This document shows, piece by piece, positions 18,605 through 29,900 of a stretch of 64,000 bases of DNA; within the stretch, counting starts at the first letter, position 1; every line of letters starts with the position of its first letter. The notes beneath the pieces are model-generated. The model made no database searches and was not told the DNA's origin. It was given only the letters and a program-made list of their open reading frames with translations. The stretch comes from Flavobacteriales bacterium (GTDB lineage: Bacteria; Bacteroidota; Bacteroidia; Flavobacteriales_E; Vicingaceae). The position numbers were made by a program, and so were the translations under genes. The DNA lies in contig JABTUP010000002.1 in the NCBI GenBank assembly GCA_015075325.1, forward strand, positions 1 to 64,000, read 5' to 3'.

Positions 18605-19894
18605 TTATCTTCTCAACAGTTTTGTAGAATAGACGTTATTTTGCCCAACAATAGATAGCATGTAAATTCCAGAACTCAAATTCAAATTGTTTATTCTAAC
18701 GGTATTTAATCCTTTTTGTAAGGATTCACTTTTATCAGTTATTAAACGTCCTCTATAATCGTATAAATAAACTTGAAAATTCTCATCCAATTCGGAATTA
18801 ATCATAAAACTAAGCTGATTTTCAGTTAACAATGGCATAGTTACCTCAAAACTTGAATTAGTACAATTTGAACTAATTATGTTATGATAATTTATTGTTC
18901 CATCAAAGTCAACTTGTTTTAGCCTAAAATATATTGTTTTGTTTTCTGCCTCCACATTTACCTTATAATTAATGGATATGTTACTGTTTCCATTTCCTTT
19001 AATTTGAGCAACTTCAAAAAACACAAAACCATCGTAGCTTTTTTCTAAAACAAAATAATCATTATTTAGTTCAGTTTGAGTAACCCATTCTAGCTCAATG
19101 TTTTTCTCTTTACAAGTAGCAGTAAAATAAGAAAGTGTTACAGGTAGAGGATCTGTTACATCAGACAATGTCCAAGCTGCAAAAAAATTAGCTACAGTAA
19201 TAGCTGGAGTTGTTACGGTATTTGACGCAGTATTAACCACTCCTATTGGCAACATATCACCCCACAATGATGCTCCATTATTAAACCTTTGTGCTCCTAA
19301 ATTGGCTTCAGGTAAAGTGTTTCCTGCTGCAGAATGTTCGTTATCAATATAAGTAAAAACCATACTCGAAGGTGTGGGTTTAGTAGTATATCCTTGTGCA
19401 TTGATTACCCAAAATCGGTCAATCGCTTTTTCAGAATGGTTTACATCATTTGGAGCATAAAGTTGTCCCATGTGTGTTACCATGCTAGGCATATAGGTTG
19501 AGTTATCCCACGTTGGTCCATCATAACTCGAAAAATCGATATAACCTGCTCCAACACCAGCAGAACCAATGGTTAACGAATAAGGTATTTTTGTACCACC
19601 TTCAGCTGCATCATCAGAAAAAGGAATAGTATATGTTCCTGTTGTTGTACCAATGTTCCAACGCACTCTGTTAGCTTCTGCCTCCGATTTTATTCTTCCT
19701 CCTGTTCCAGCAACTGCCAAAGCATTTGCATTGGAGTTATCTATTACTAAATAAGCAGCATTGTCTATTACCAAATAGGCATTGTTGTTGATAACCATAC
19801 GAGATTGGGCAAACAAGCCCCCTCCAGCTCCCCTATTAGGGAAGAGTGCCAATGCACACAAAATAACTGGTAAAATATGTTTAATTGGTTTCAT
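18605..19894 (-). CDS. T9SS type A sorting domain protein
   Basis: The 429-residue protein has a signal peptide, a low-complexity YLVIDN tandem (~36-53), a central beta domain (RWNIGTTTGTYTIPFSDDA to WTLSDVTDPLPVTLSYFTA) of the kind that precedes an interspersed fibronectin-like CEKNIELEWVTQTELNNDYF motif (~258-280), and a type A T9SS sorting domain at the end (FQVYLYDYRGRLI, LSSGIYMLSIVGQ). It is expected to be secreted by the T9SS. Residues ~17-28 of the signal peptide (LFPNRGAGGGLF) are encoded by a GC-rich palindromic repeat found elsewhere in the window, which splits the hydrophobic core from the FAQ cleavage site. Confidence 0.88.
   Translation of the reverse strand: MKPIKHILPVILCALALFPNRGAGGGLFAQSRMVINNNAYLVIDNAAYLVIDNSNANALAVAGTGGRIKSEAEANRVRWNIGTTTGTYTIPFSDDAAEGGTKIPYSLTIGSAGVGAGYIDFSSYDGPTWDNSTYMPSMVTHMGQLYAPNDVNHSEKAIDRFWVINAQGYTTKPTPSSMVFTYIDNEHSAAGNTLPEANLGAQRFNNGASLWGDMLPIGVVNTASNTVTTPAITVANFFAAWTLSDVTDPLPVTLSYFTATCKEKNIELEWVTQTELNNDYFVLEKSYDGFVFFEVAQIKGNGNSNISINYKVNVEAENKTIYFRLKQVDFDGTINYHNIISSNCTNSSFEVTMPLLTENQLSFMINSELDENFQVYLYDYRGRLITDKSESLQKGLNTVRINNLNLSSGIYMLSIVGQNNVYSTKLLRR
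19815..19846. repeat. GC-rich palindromic element inside a signal peptide (copy 3)
   Basis: aagccccctccagctcccct followed by attagggaagag is a member of the GC-rich palindromic family. It is translated in frame as LFPNRGAGGGL in the signal peptide of the 18605-19894 protein. Confidence 0.7.
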
Positions 19895-19946
19895 GTGTGT
19901 TTCTTACTAAAAAGTTAAACTCATTATTTAACAAATCTTTACTGAA

Positions 19947-20273
19947 TCAATTTATTTTATTCTTAGGTTTATTAATTACCTCATTTTTCCCTTTCTCATT
20001 TTTGAGGGTGGTACTTCCATTTATCAAACTACTATCATTATTATTCATTACTTTATTATTTTCTTTTGGATATATAGGGTGTTCAATATATTCGTTATTA
20101 GAGGCATTTTTTGTTTTTTTAGTAGTCGAATTTAGTTGTACCTCATCCATTTGAGTAGTAGTGGTAGTTAAAAAAACACTTTTTTGAGATGATTTAGCTG
20201 TTATATCTTGTGCTAGTAGTACACTATTAACAGAAAAACCTAACATTAGGGCTATTGAGATTATATATTTCAT
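19947..20273 (-). CDS. Small secreted protein of unknown function
   Basis: The start at 20273 gives MKYIISIALMLGFSVNSVLLAQ, a clean signal peptide; an ATG four codons upstream is also possible. The mature ~86 residues are polar and low-complexity (TAKSSQKSVFLTTTTTQMDE, then Asn- and Lys-rich EYIEHPIYPKENNKVMNNND), with no cysteine and probably disordered. The gene starts 20 nt after the next gene upstream (20293-21051) and likely shares its transcript. I do not recognise a family. Confidence 0.6.
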   Translation of the reverse strand: MKYIISIALMLGFSVNSVLLAQDITAKSSQKSVFLTTTTTQMDEVQLNSTTKKTKNASNNEYIEHPIYPKENNKVMNNNDSSLINGSTTLKNEKGKNEVINKPKNKIN

Positions 20274-20292
20274 AGTAGATAACATTTAAGAT

Positions 20293-21051
20293 TTATAAAT
20301 AATTAACAAAAACAGTAAACTGACCACAATTGGTATCCGTAATACAATTTCCACCAATATCAACACTAGTTGTTCCTCCAAAACGAGCTGTTCTAATATC
20401 TATTGTATATGTACCAGCTGTTAAAGTAAAAGTAGCAGATATTGGAATTACACCAAAGGCATTTTGAGGAGTAGCACTACTATTAAGTGTTTCATGTCTA
20501 TTCCAACCACCTTGAGGTAAAAAGGCACCATTTAAATAGATTACCGCATCAACAATAGCATAACGACCCGTATTAGTCGTTGTGTTTCTGGTTCCAATAT
20601 CACCCATAACAGTAACTTGAACAGTTGCACCTACTGGTACCACTATAGTTGTTGATAGTCCTGGTTGAATCGTATGAGTTGTTGAGGTAACATTTGTTCT
20701 TGCAGCTGTTCCATACAACTGAATTACTTGTTGTTGTTTTGTAAAGCAAGTCCATACAGGTGCTGCAGGTGTTCCTGAGTTATAATAATAACCAACCCCA
20801 CAGGGCATTGTTGCATTTGTATTGTAAACCATTAATCCAGTAGCTGGAGTTGCAATGGTTACTACATCTGTAGTATTAACTAAATTAACCCTTGGAAATA
20901 ATACTCCCTTATTAGTAAAATCAACATCTAAACCAGCACTAGCCGCAGGAGAAGCTCCAGTAGCATTAATACCAATGTTTTGGGAAAAGATTTGGTTTAC
21001 AGTTAACATAGCGGTTAACAACAACCCAACGGAAAGTAATTTGTGTTTCAT
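20293..21051 (-). CDS. Secreted protein of unknown function
   Basis: The 252-residue protein has a signal peptide (MKHKLLSVGLLLTAMLTVNQIFSQ) followed by NIGINATGASPAASAGLDVDF and NKGVLFPRVNLVNTTD, a start typical of a large Bacteroidota group of secreted proteins that resemble trimming/tail-fibre-like surface proteins (pattern: GLDV..NKG.L.PRV, ATGLMVYNT). The second half is a beta-sandwich candidate (TSTTHTIQPGLSTTIVVPVG, GTYTIDIRTARFGGTTSVDI). There is no T9SS sorting domain, so it may remain on the cell by other means or be periplasmic. Function unknown. Confidence 0.75.
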   Translation of the reverse strand: MKHKLLSVGLLLTAMLTVNQIFSQNIGINATGASPAASAGLDVDFTNKGVLFPRVNLVNTTDVVTIATPATGLMVYNTNATMPCGVGYYYNSGTPAAPVWTCFTKQQQVIQLYGTAARTNVTSTTHTIQPGLSTTIVVPVGATVQVTVMGDIGTRNTTTNTGRYAIVDAVIYLNGAFLPQGGWNRHETLNSSATPQNAFGVIPISATFTLTAGTYTIDIRTARFGGTTSVDIGGNCITDTNCGQFTVFVNYL

Positions 21052-21256
21052 ATTAAATTTTATTAAAATGGTTTTTACTCATTACAAAGTGGTTCAGGAA
21101 AGCCCTGTAGGATGCTCACTTTTATATAATCTACTTATCTTTAAGCAATTAAACTAAGCAAATATACTAATGAATTTTTAAATTTAGACGAAAAACACTT
21201 AAAAAAGTTGCTTTTTTAACAATAAAGTTATTAACTAGTCGATAGAAAATGTAGTT

Positions 21257-21580
21257 TTATCTAGTAAAACCTACTTGTTTCTTCACCAGTATTTCGATTA
21301 CCTCACTATAAATTTCATCAATATCTTTTGGTGATTGAGAATAATGTCTCAAGCTTCGATTAAAATCTACTTCTGTAGTGTTATTTCTACTGTAAATTTC
21401 ATTTGAAATAGAAATAATATCTATGGGCGAATTTATTTGCTGAAGTTTATACACAGCTTGTGCTAACTCTACCTCAGCAATAATTGTTGCCATGGTAGAT
21501 TTAGACAAATACACTTCTTCGTTTTTTGTTTGACAAGAAACAAAAAACAAAAAAACAGGAATTAAAATTCTAATTAACAT
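21257..21580 (-). CDS. DUF4296 family lipoprotein
   Basis: The 107-residue protein has a lipoprotein signal (LIRILIPVFLFFVSCQTKNE, Cys16) and the DUF4296 pattern MATIIAEVELAQAVYKLQQ followed by EVDFNRSLRHYSQSPKDIDEIYSEVIEIL. The family is confined to Bacteroidota and has no known function. The gene starts 33 nt after the end of the next minus-strand gene (21614-22156), a second lipoprotein, so they may form one transcript. Confidence 0.85.
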   Translation of the reverse strand: MLIRILIPVFLFFVSCQTKNEEVYLSKSTMATIIAEVELAQAVYKLQQINSPIDIISISNEIYSRNNTTEVDFNRSLRHYSQSPKDIDEIYSEVIEILVKKQVGFTR

Positions 21581-21613
21581 AGTAATTCCGAAACAGCGGA
21601 ATGAATTTATTTA

Positions 21614-22156
21614 TTATGCAGCAACTTTTGCAGCTTTTACTTCACGAAGTGTTTTAGCTGCATTAAGCATGCTCTCAATCATTGCAGAACCATAGCTACC
21701 ATCAATCAAATCACGAACTTCGTAAACATTTGATCCTAACTGAGCTTTATAAAAGAAATGATGTTGTGTTTTTATGCCTGAGTCAGGGATATCTTGTTTA
21801 TATATCAATGCATTTTCTTCTTCTTTAATAATTTCTGAAGTAAACACCAAATCTTCCTTTAAATCCATTTTTAATAATTCAATATCTCCTTCTCCAAACA
21901 TTATTTCAATTCCAAATGATTGCCCTACCACAATTTCTAGTGCTCCTCTTTCGGTTAGCACAACATTTGGCTCTCCATTTTCTTCAGCATTAGGAACCAT
22001 TATAGCCATTTCAAATCCCCAAGGATTCAAATCCAACTCTTCATAACCTTTTAATTCTACTGGTTTATTTTCAATCACTTCTTCCTCCGAAGAGCCTCCA
22101 CAAGCAATTAGTATTGCAAAAACAAAAATTAATGATAAATATTTTAGTGCTTTCAT
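21614..22156 (-). CDS. Putative lipoprotein of unknown function
   Basis: The 180-residue protein has a lipoprotein signal (KYLSLIFVFAILIACGGSSE, Cys ~19) and a Glu-rich linker. Downstream it contains WGFEMAIMVPNAEENGEPNV and KQDIPDSGIKTQHHFFYKAQLGS, ending in a helical Ala/Lys-rich tail (NAAKTLREVKAAKVAA). I do not recognise the family. It follows the tonB gene after a terminator hairpin and precedes a DUF4296 gene. Confidence 0.8.
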   Translation of the reverse strand: MKALKYLSLIFVFAILIACGGSSEEEVIENKPVELKGYEELDLNPWGFEMAIMVPNAEENGEPNVVLTERGALEIVVGQSFGIEIMFGEGDIELLKMDLKEDLVFTSEIIKEEENALIYKQDIPDSGIKTQHHFFYKAQLGSNVYEVRDLIDGSYGSAMIESMLNAAKTLREVKAAKVAA

Positions 22157-22221
22157 CTGTTTATTTAATAAAAAACAAATATAAATTAAAATTTATAAAC
22201 GCAACAAAAAAATTAAAAAAC

Positions 22222-22257
22222 AAAAAAAGCACTACGCTAAAAGGGTAGTGCTTTTTT
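22222..22257. terminator. Bidirectional intrinsic terminator after tonB
   Basis: The hairpin gcactac-(9 nt)-gtagtgc is flanked by A7 on the left and T6 on the right, so it can terminate on either strand. It lies 20 nt after the stop codon of the TonB gene. Confidence 0.8.
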
Positions 22258-22276
22258 AAAAACGATAATTTATTTT

Positions 22277-22948
22277 TTATCTAAGTGTAAACTTAATTGG
22301 CAAGTTGTAAGATACCGATACTGGCTTACCTCTTTGTTTTCCTGGCTTCCATGAAGGCATTGCTTTCACCACTCGAACAGCTTCGTCATCAAGCATTTTA
22401 TTTACACCTCTTAATACTTTTACATCTCTGATTTTTCCGTCTTGACCCACTACAAAGTTTACGAAAACAGTTCCTTGAATACCATTTTCTTTTGCAACTT
22501 GTGGATATTTCATTTCTTTTTGTAGAAATTTAAATAATGCTTCTTGCCCTCCTCCTGGAAATTCGGGCATGGTTTCAACAATGGTAAAAATTTCTTCCTC
22601 AACCACTTCTTCTACTACTGCAAACTCCTCCACCACAGTTGTTGCATCAGCCTCTGTATCAACCATTTCAACCTCAGCAACTTCCACTTCATTTTCTACT
22701 ACTTGAATTATTTCGGGTGCAGCTGGTGGTGGCGGTGGTGGCGGTGGTGGTGTGTTTTGTTGTGTAATTGGAATTATTTCTTCCTCTACTTGCTCAACAA
22801 CTAACTGACCTAATTCGCTAGCAGAAACTTCATAAAATTTTAAGTTTATGATAACATAAGTAGCTACCATTGAAATTAAAAGACCTGCCGCCATAAACGT
22901 GCCTCTTAATTTCTCTAAATCTGCTTTTGGGTTCTTTTTTGGTTCCAT
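22277..22948 (-). CDS. TonB family energy transducer
   Basis: The 223-residue protein has a short cytosolic N-terminus, one membrane helix (LRGTFMAAGLLISMVATYVI, ~14-33), a periplasmic linker with a poly-proline run (PPPPPPPPP, ~67-76) and acidic Val/Glu-rich spacers, then a complete TonB C-terminal domain (EFPGGGQEALFKFLQ, MKYPQVAKENGIQGTVFVNF, VNKMLDDEAVRVVKAMPSW, LPIKF) that contacts the TonB box of outer membrane receptors. It would work with ExbB/ExbD, which are not in this window. The vanZ-like and gcvH genes lie upstream on the same strand. Confidence 0.93.
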   Translation of the reverse strand: MEPKKNPKADLEKLRGTFMAAGLLISMVATYVIINLKFYEVSASELGQLVVEQVEEEIIPITQQNTPPPPPPPPPAAPEIIQVVENEVEVAEVEMVDTEADATTVVEEFAVVEEVVEEEIFTIVETMPEFPGGGQEALFKFLQKEMKYPQVAKENGIQGTVFVNFVVGQDGKIRDVKVLRGVNKMLDDEAVRVVKAMPSWKPGKQRGKPVSVSYNLPIKFTLR

Positions 22949-23013
22949 AAAAAAATCATTTTTCAGTGTCTAAAATTAGTATTTTTTTCTATTCGCAATT
23001 CTTTTTTATACAT

Positions 23014-23448
23014 TCATCTTTTAAACGGTATCAATTTTATAATAAACGGATAAAAAAGCACGCCTAAAATAACTCCAATGGTATTGGAAAAAAAATCGTA
23101 CCAACTACCACTTCTGTTTATAAAGATGTAATGCTGGAGTATTTCCATAAATCCGCCATAAAAAATTCCGAAAAAAATTATCCAAATCTTAATTTTAGGT
23201 TGTTGTTTGGGTTGTTTTTTTTCATTAAAAAAAGCAAAGCAAATGGCAATTGATAACACAAAATAGATTCCTACATGCACCAATTTATCGAAATTAAAAA
23301 AGGGTGCTTCAGGAATTTTATTACCAGGATATCCACTTAAGATGGTTATTGCAATCAACCAAACTAAGGAAGGAATAAAAGGTTTGAAGACCGAAACACT
23401 CCATTTTTCAAATTTCGGATTTTGGTCTTCAAACTGCTCTCTTTTCAC
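23014..23448 (-). CDS. VanZ-like family membrane protein
   Basis: The 144-residue protein has four predicted helices: FIPSLVWLIAITILSGYPG (~24-42, with the SGYPGNKIPE motif), KLVHVGIYFVLSIAICFAFF (~55-74), IWIIFFGIFYGGFMEILQHY (~88-107) and WYDFFSNTIGVILGVLFYPF (~116-135). The FDKLVHVGIYF, GGFMEILQ and DFFSNTIG motifs are those of the VanZ-like family, whose function is unclear. It overlaps gcvH by 1 nt (the A of its ATG at 23448 is the last base of the gcvH stop codon region), so the two are translationally coupled. Confidence 0.87.
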   Translation of the reverse strand: MKREQFEDQNPKFEKWSVSVFKPFIPSLVWLIAITILSGYPGNKIPEAPFFNFDKLVHVGIYFVLSIAICFAFFNEKKQPKQQPKIKIWIIFFGIFYGGFMEILQHYIFINRSGSWYDFFSNTIGVILGVLFYPFIIKLIPFKR

Positions 23449-23825
23449 TATCCTATTAAAGCTTTGTATTGATCTGCACTTAGTAATTCGTTTACTTCGG
23501 CAGCATTCGACATTTTAACTTTTATCATCCAACCTTTTCCATAAGGGTCGTTATTTACAGATTCAGGATTAGCTTCTAATGCTTTGTTAAACTCAACAAC
23601 TTCTCCTGAAATAGGCATAAATAAATCTGAAACGGTTTTTACAGCTTCTACAGTTCCAAAGGTTGCTTCTTTGCTAAGTGTGTCTCCTTCTGTTTCAACT
23701 TCAACATAAACAATATCACCTAATTCACCTTGTGCAAAATCGGTAATTCCTACAATAGCTGTATCGCCTTCAACTTTAACCCACTCGTGGTCTTTTGTGT
23801 ACTTTAATTCTGATGGAATGTTCAT
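23448..23825 (-). CDS. gcvH: Glycine cleavage system H protein
   Basis: The 125-residue lipoyl carrier of the glycine cleavage complex. It has [20 protein letters not shown] (~9-28), [13 protein letters not shown], and the lipoylated lysine in [11 protein letters not shown] (Lys63), then [14 protein letters not shown]. It shuttles the methylamine group among the P, T and L proteins, whose genes are not in this window. Coupling of gcvH to a VanZ-like gene and proximity to sprA recur in Bacteroidota. A tandem AT-rich repeat lies just upstream of the start codon. Confidence 0.97.
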   Translation of the reverse strand: MNIPSELKYTKDHEWVKVEGDTAIVGITDFAQGELGDIVYVEVETEGDTLSKEATFGTVEAVKTVSDLFMPISGEVVEFNKALEANPESVNNDPYGKGWMIKVKMSNAAEVNELLSADQYKALIG

Positions 23826-23830
23826 CTTAA

Positions 23831-23864
23831 TTTGATAATTGATAATTGATAATTGATAATTGAG
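23831..23864. repeat. AT-rich tandem repeat upstream of gcvH
   Basis: Four copies of the 9-mer ttgataatt in tandem, lying between sprA and gcvH only 6 nt upstream of the gcvH ATG. It resembles the coding repeat at 4039-4067. Confidence 0.85.
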
Positions 23865-23923
23865 AGTAAAGGTATTTATATTTTAGAATTTATCAAGTAC
23901 AACGTCTGACAAATTATTAACCA

Positions 23924-26900
23924 TTATTGAGATAAGATAAACCTTAAAGCAAAACCAGCATTGGTATTTGATGTAGGAAAGGTTGTTGATATTAATGGGG
24001 TTGTTGCAATATAGTCGTAGAATAATCTAAAATTAAGTTTCTGACTTATTTTATAATCGGCAGTAAATTTAACTGAGAAAATACGTTGCCCACTGGTTAA
24101 TTGATTTACCCCTTCTACAATTCTTCTGATGATGGTATTGTTGTTTCTTAACGAAAAATCTATTCGTGTATCGATATCACTTTGAATTCTTCTTTTAATA
24201 AAAGGAACTCTTACTTGTCGAAACGTATATCCAGAACCAATACTCCACTCGTTACCTTTCACTTCTGTAATCTGACTATTTGCCATACTTAACGAAGCAT
24301 TTCTATCTTTTTTATACTCCACTTTTACAAGCATATTGTTTTGCAAGGTAATATCTACACCTAATAACGGCCCGAATTGTTCTGATATTGAAACTGAAGA
24401 TATTTGTATTGGCGAAACAAAATTATTATTAACATCTCTTGCCGCACCTTCAGGAATATAGAATAAGTTGGTTGTAAAAGAACTTACATTAAATGTTGAA
24501 CGATAAGCATGATTTAAACTAATTTTTTTAAATCCTCTATTTAATAGTGGAACTTTTTCTAACCCATCGTAAGTAATTCGCCAGTTTGGAATTGGAATGT
24601 ATTTATCAAAATTCTTTAAAGAAACTTTATCGGGATCAGTGCCACCATAAGCCGAAATAAAGGTAGGTATTAACACCTCTTGCGAAGTACCATTGTAACC
24701 ATCACTAAATCCATTTATTTCGCCAACCGAATTTGGATTATTGCTACCTCTTCTTTTAGAAATTACTTTTCTATTGGCTAAAAAATCGTCAAAAACCTGC
24801 GAATTCCAGGTTCCTTCTTCATCACCGCTAAAAGCAGTAAAAATTGACATGTATGACATACTAAAATTACCTGTTTCTATTGCACGAGGAAATGAATATC
24901 CTCCCAATGTTCCATTTTCATTAACCAACGAATCGTTCCAAAAAAACTGTTGAGCCATGTTGGTTGAGTAATTTCGATTCATGGTTAACTGAATTCTTAA
25001 ATTCTTTAACGGATTTACTGTAGCTCTCAAATTATATTCTTCTTTATACGTTGTGTTATAAGTATAAAGCAGCGAAGCATTTGGAACAAGCCAATCATTT
25101 TCATAAGCTCTGGTAGCAAAATCATTTTCTTGAATACCTGCAACAAAGTTAAATCCTGGAGCAGAAAAATTTGGATTAAATCCGAGTATTGATGTTTCTT
25201 GATAATAACCTGGCAAAAGTGTTCCTTTTGAACGTGTATAAGTACCCGAAACATTTTTAGGACTCATTAATAATAACACAACATGATCGAGTGGTTTAAA
25301 TGGCAGTTTTTTCCTCCACATTTCAACTTTTGAAGTATCCGAGTCTTTAAATTTCTTTAAATCAAAAGCTAAATCGGCAGGTGGAATTCCTGTTGCCCAA
25401 CCTTTTAACTTAGCGTTTTCGGCTTGAGTTTTTAATTTATCTGGTTTTTTTCTATCCAAAGCTCTTCTTTGCTGACGTTCGGTTGAACGCTTTTCTACTT
25501 CTTTTAAATACTTAAATTGAGTATAAAATTTACCCAAATTTAGCTGACCATTAAATGAAACGGTATTTGAATTTTGTATGGTATGCCCCAAAGAATCTGC
25601 ACCAATAGGGGCTCTTTGCCAATCATAATCACCTGCATAACCAGCTGTTAGGGTTATAAAATCCAAATACGGCAACTTGTTAATAGGAACATCATAATTA
25701 AAGTTAAAATTATGATGATAATGAGTATTGATTCCAAATTCTCTAAAGCTTTGAAAAACAGTATCTTTCCATTGCTGGTATTCTTCAGTAAAATCTTTGT
25801 TTACACGTCCGTTGGCTGTTAAAGGTTCATTAATTGATGCTTTATTTGTTGCATTAAAATCAAATCGAAGTGCTTTGGTAATATCAAATTTTAAAGCATA
25901 AATTCTATTCCAATAAAAATACTTTTGATAATAAGTAGGCATTTCAAAATCAAAACCAGTATTGTTTCTTGCTCTTCTTTCGGAGTACATTCTATCCACA
26001 TCGGTTTGAAAGCTCAATTGTTTTGGTGCTAAATAAAAGTTAAAATCTTTTATTAATAGAAATGCTTTTTTCTTTGCGAATGGAGCATCACTAAATGGAG
26101 TAAAGTTTTTGGGGTTGTTACTAAAAGCATAAGCTATACCTCCTTTATAATTTTTCTTAGTATCAAATTGTGTATCGGCATTTCGCATATACATTTTTGA
26201 ATAACCAAAACTGAAAGAAAGGTTGGAAACATCGTAAAAATGTGATTTAGCTTGTCCTTTAGGTTTTAATTTTCGAACATTAGTAAAGTTAATGCTTTTT
26301 CGTTTCATGTATTCTTCAGTTCTAAACCCAACAGAGTCTCTATACGCTTCAGAAAAATCATCGTTGTTAAGCAATTGATTTAATTCAATATCTGGGTCGA
26401 GCGGATTGTATTTAGGTGTAATTTTTCCTTCGGTTTGAGTGAAATACATTGGCACACTAATGCCCACTTTTTCGGGAATAAATTTACCTAACTCAACTCC
26501 TGTTGATAAGTCATAGCTTTTACGAGTTTCCATTTGTCGCTCGTTTAACTTTTGCTGAACGCTTCCGAACCCAGGTGTAGAGTAATTTCCAGCAAGAGTA
26601 ATATTACCCAAATCTGCAATTTGAGCTGTCATTCGAGCTTGAGCAGCCCAACCGCCTTCGTTATCAAAATCAGTCATACGAAGTTCGTTTACCCAAATTT
26701 CAGCACATTTTTCCAAGCCATCATCACTTGGTCGAAGAGGCGATTGCTTATTGTTTCTAATACCAATCATAAAAACTCGAACTTCTGCCAAATTTGGATT
26801 TCCCTTCACTTTTACCTTATTGTTTGCATCAGCTTCTTCATAAACTTTTATTACACTCACTCCACTTTGAGGGTCGGATAAAAGTTGGTTTCGTTTAAGT

Positions 26901-29900
26901 TTAGCATCAGTTAGTTTAGAAAATTTTAAATCAATATTATTCGATTCGGGCCAAACAATTAGTTGGTCATTTTCAATGTCTTTATTGTAAAATCCAGGAG
27001 GAGTAACTTTTAGAGGAACTTCGTATTCGTAGTAATTATCATTAAAATCGGTTCCCAATCTAATAAACACTGTTAAGTCGCCATCATTTAATGGTGTTTG
27101 AGCATTTTTTTGTTCGGCGTGAACAAACATTTTAAGTTTTTTGTAACGTCTTAAATCGATATCCATTATTTTAAAACCAGCTCGTGCATCGCCATCTTTT
27201 AAACCACACACATTTAAAGCCAATGCTTGTTCGTTTAATTGATTTAATCCTGTGTTGTTAGAAGTTGGATTAGGGTTTATTTCTCTTAAAATACCAGGTG
27301 GAATAACATAGTTAACAGGTGTTTTACTGCTATTTTCTTCAATATTTACTGCCGAAATAATAAATGAGGTTGTATTGTCGTCTGTTCCAATAAAATCACC
27401 TAAACTTAAAAGGCTACCATCATACTTTCTCCACTCTCCTCGAACCAATTGAAGTTGAGCAAAACGAAGCACTACAGGTTCGTTAAATCCTTTCATAAAC
27501 ATACGCATAAAACGAATGGATTTAAAATCATTGATGTTGCCAATAATTTTTTCTGGGTCTCTAATTGGAATTTTAAATTGATACCATTTAATAGGTCTGT
27601 TTTCTCCATTAGGTGTTCTAACACTTGTTTCAAGCACATTGGTAATGTAGTTATTACCAACATTGCTTGGATTAACTTCTGTTGGATTTAAGTTTACAAC
27701 ATACTGATAATAGCTTTCTCTAAAATCAAGGTTGTTATTCAGGTTGATGTCTTCAATATTAGGACGAGTAGTAGCAGATGTTGAATACGATTCGGTGTAT
27801 TGAGCAGAAGTTGGTGAATTACCTTCTGGTCCATTGTAATTCTTATATCTACTTAATATATCTAACGAAATATTATCAAAATCGGTACCTCTATAATGGT
27901 GGTAATTATCAGCAGCAGGATCAGACCCAAATGTTCCACCAAAAAAAGCTACCTCATCAGCATCATTTAATCCATCATAACCAATATCTTGAAATGGTCT
28001 AGTGCTAGGTGTGTTATCGAAAGCATTTACCAATGTTGCAACTTTAGGAACGCGACCCCAAATGGTAGTATCAACCAAATTAATGTTTGCTCCAGTGGAA
28101 TAATCTATTGGGCTAATTGGCAATCCATTTTCAAAACTCTTTCTTGAATCTTTTAAAATATCTTCAGAAATATGTCCCAAATTGAAGTATAACTGACCTC
28201 CTGCATGAGTAGGATTTCCATCTTCTTCATTGAAAGGATCCATTACCCAAAACTGAATAAACTCTACGTTTGAAGATTCAAAATCTGTTGTTTCAATTCT
28301 TCTCATTATACCTCCCCAACGTGTGGTTGGATTTATTAAGCTCCCATCTGCTGCGATACCAGAACCAGGAGCTGTTCCGTTATCGAAATTATAAGGACCT
28401 CTTTCTGAGGGATAAAATGCCATATCGAAAATGGGCATATTGGTTATTATACCATTTGTTAAGCTTTTATTTGGGAAAACCTCTGTTTGCAACACCTCTC
28501 GCATGTAGTGGTTCGATTGCATGTCTGGATTATCTTTAATATGAGCTGGGGTTCTTGAATCGTTTCTCCAAAAAAGTGGATCGATAACATACCATGCCAA
28601 TTTTGCTCTATTATACCCATAAGCTAAAGTATTTGATAAAGCACCATCCCCTTCAGGAAATAAATCGGGCTGACCTTGAGGTGTACTTGCTAAACTCCAC
28701 ATGGTAAATGTAGATAAATCAATGGTAGATTGACTTCCTTCAAAATCATCTAAATAGGCAGTACCACTTTTACTGATAGCAGAAGGATTTCCTGGTAATA
28801 AATGAGCAAATTCTCCCTCAATAGTAAATGTTGATTTTTCTTTTGTACTGTATAACGGAAGTTTATCTGCCCAGCGAGTTAAAAAAGGTGCATCTGTTGA
28901 GTAGGTAAGGTCAAAACCATAAATGGTGTTGTTTATTGGTTCGTCGCCGATATTAATTTTTGGTGTTAACGGACGTTCAGATAATTTAATAATGGTGCTA
29001 CCGATGTTAAATTTATCACTTATTCGATAATCAAGCCTAGTTCCCATTAAGGTTTTAGTTTGAATATTAAACAACGATTGACTTTCTAATGAAATTTTAA
29101 TTGGAGTTCCTGATTGAAGAATACCGTCGTTAATAATTTTAACTCTACCCAAGTTATAATCAACGGTATAATCTACATTTTCGGTTAATGTGGCTCCACC
29201 AGCAGTAACTACAACCGAACCCTGAGGAACATTTAGTGCATTTAAAGAAATATCGGCACTTGATGATGATGAATATTTTCCTCTTAATGTAAATCTATTT
29301 TTATTTACATCTTGTTTTGCAAGTACCTGAGTTGTGGTATATAAAGAGTCAAAAGCATATTTTTCGGCAACAGCAGGATTGCTAAATTTACTTCTTAAAT
29401 TACTTCCAAAAGGCTCTAAAACAGGAAAATAAATTCTTCCTGTATTAGCATTAATAGTAATTCCATTAATAAAATCAAAAACCCCATCAGGACTAGCTTG
29501 ATTTTGATTATTCAACCTATCTAAATTCATTAAACCGATAATGGGTTGATTGCTTAATCCATCCTCTGGAATAAAAGGAATTTTAACACCTGTTGCAGGG
29601 TTTAAGTAATCGATATTAAAGAAAAAATCGTTTTGAGCAACATTAAATGCACCTAAGGCATAAACATTTTTCATCATTAAATCCCAAGTTGGCAAATCGG
29701 TATTTAAAATAGTAGCTCTTAGTAATTTAGTATAAAGAGCATCTTGACCCGCTACCCCATCAGTTGAAAACTCTCCAACCTGATAAACTTCTCCATCAAT
29801 AGTATATTGAAAAGCAACTGCCAAAATTTGATCAGGTTGCATGGTTGAATTTAAGGAAATATAACCCAATTGAGGATTTAAGGTATATTCAGAGGGGTTT

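Noticed and set aside
19885-20154. An 89-codon plus-strand frame rich in Leu and Phe
   Set aside because: It is antisense to the small secreted protein gene (19947-20273), which has a proper signal peptide and sits in a minus-strand run; the hydrophobic composition is a by-product of the AT-rich complement.
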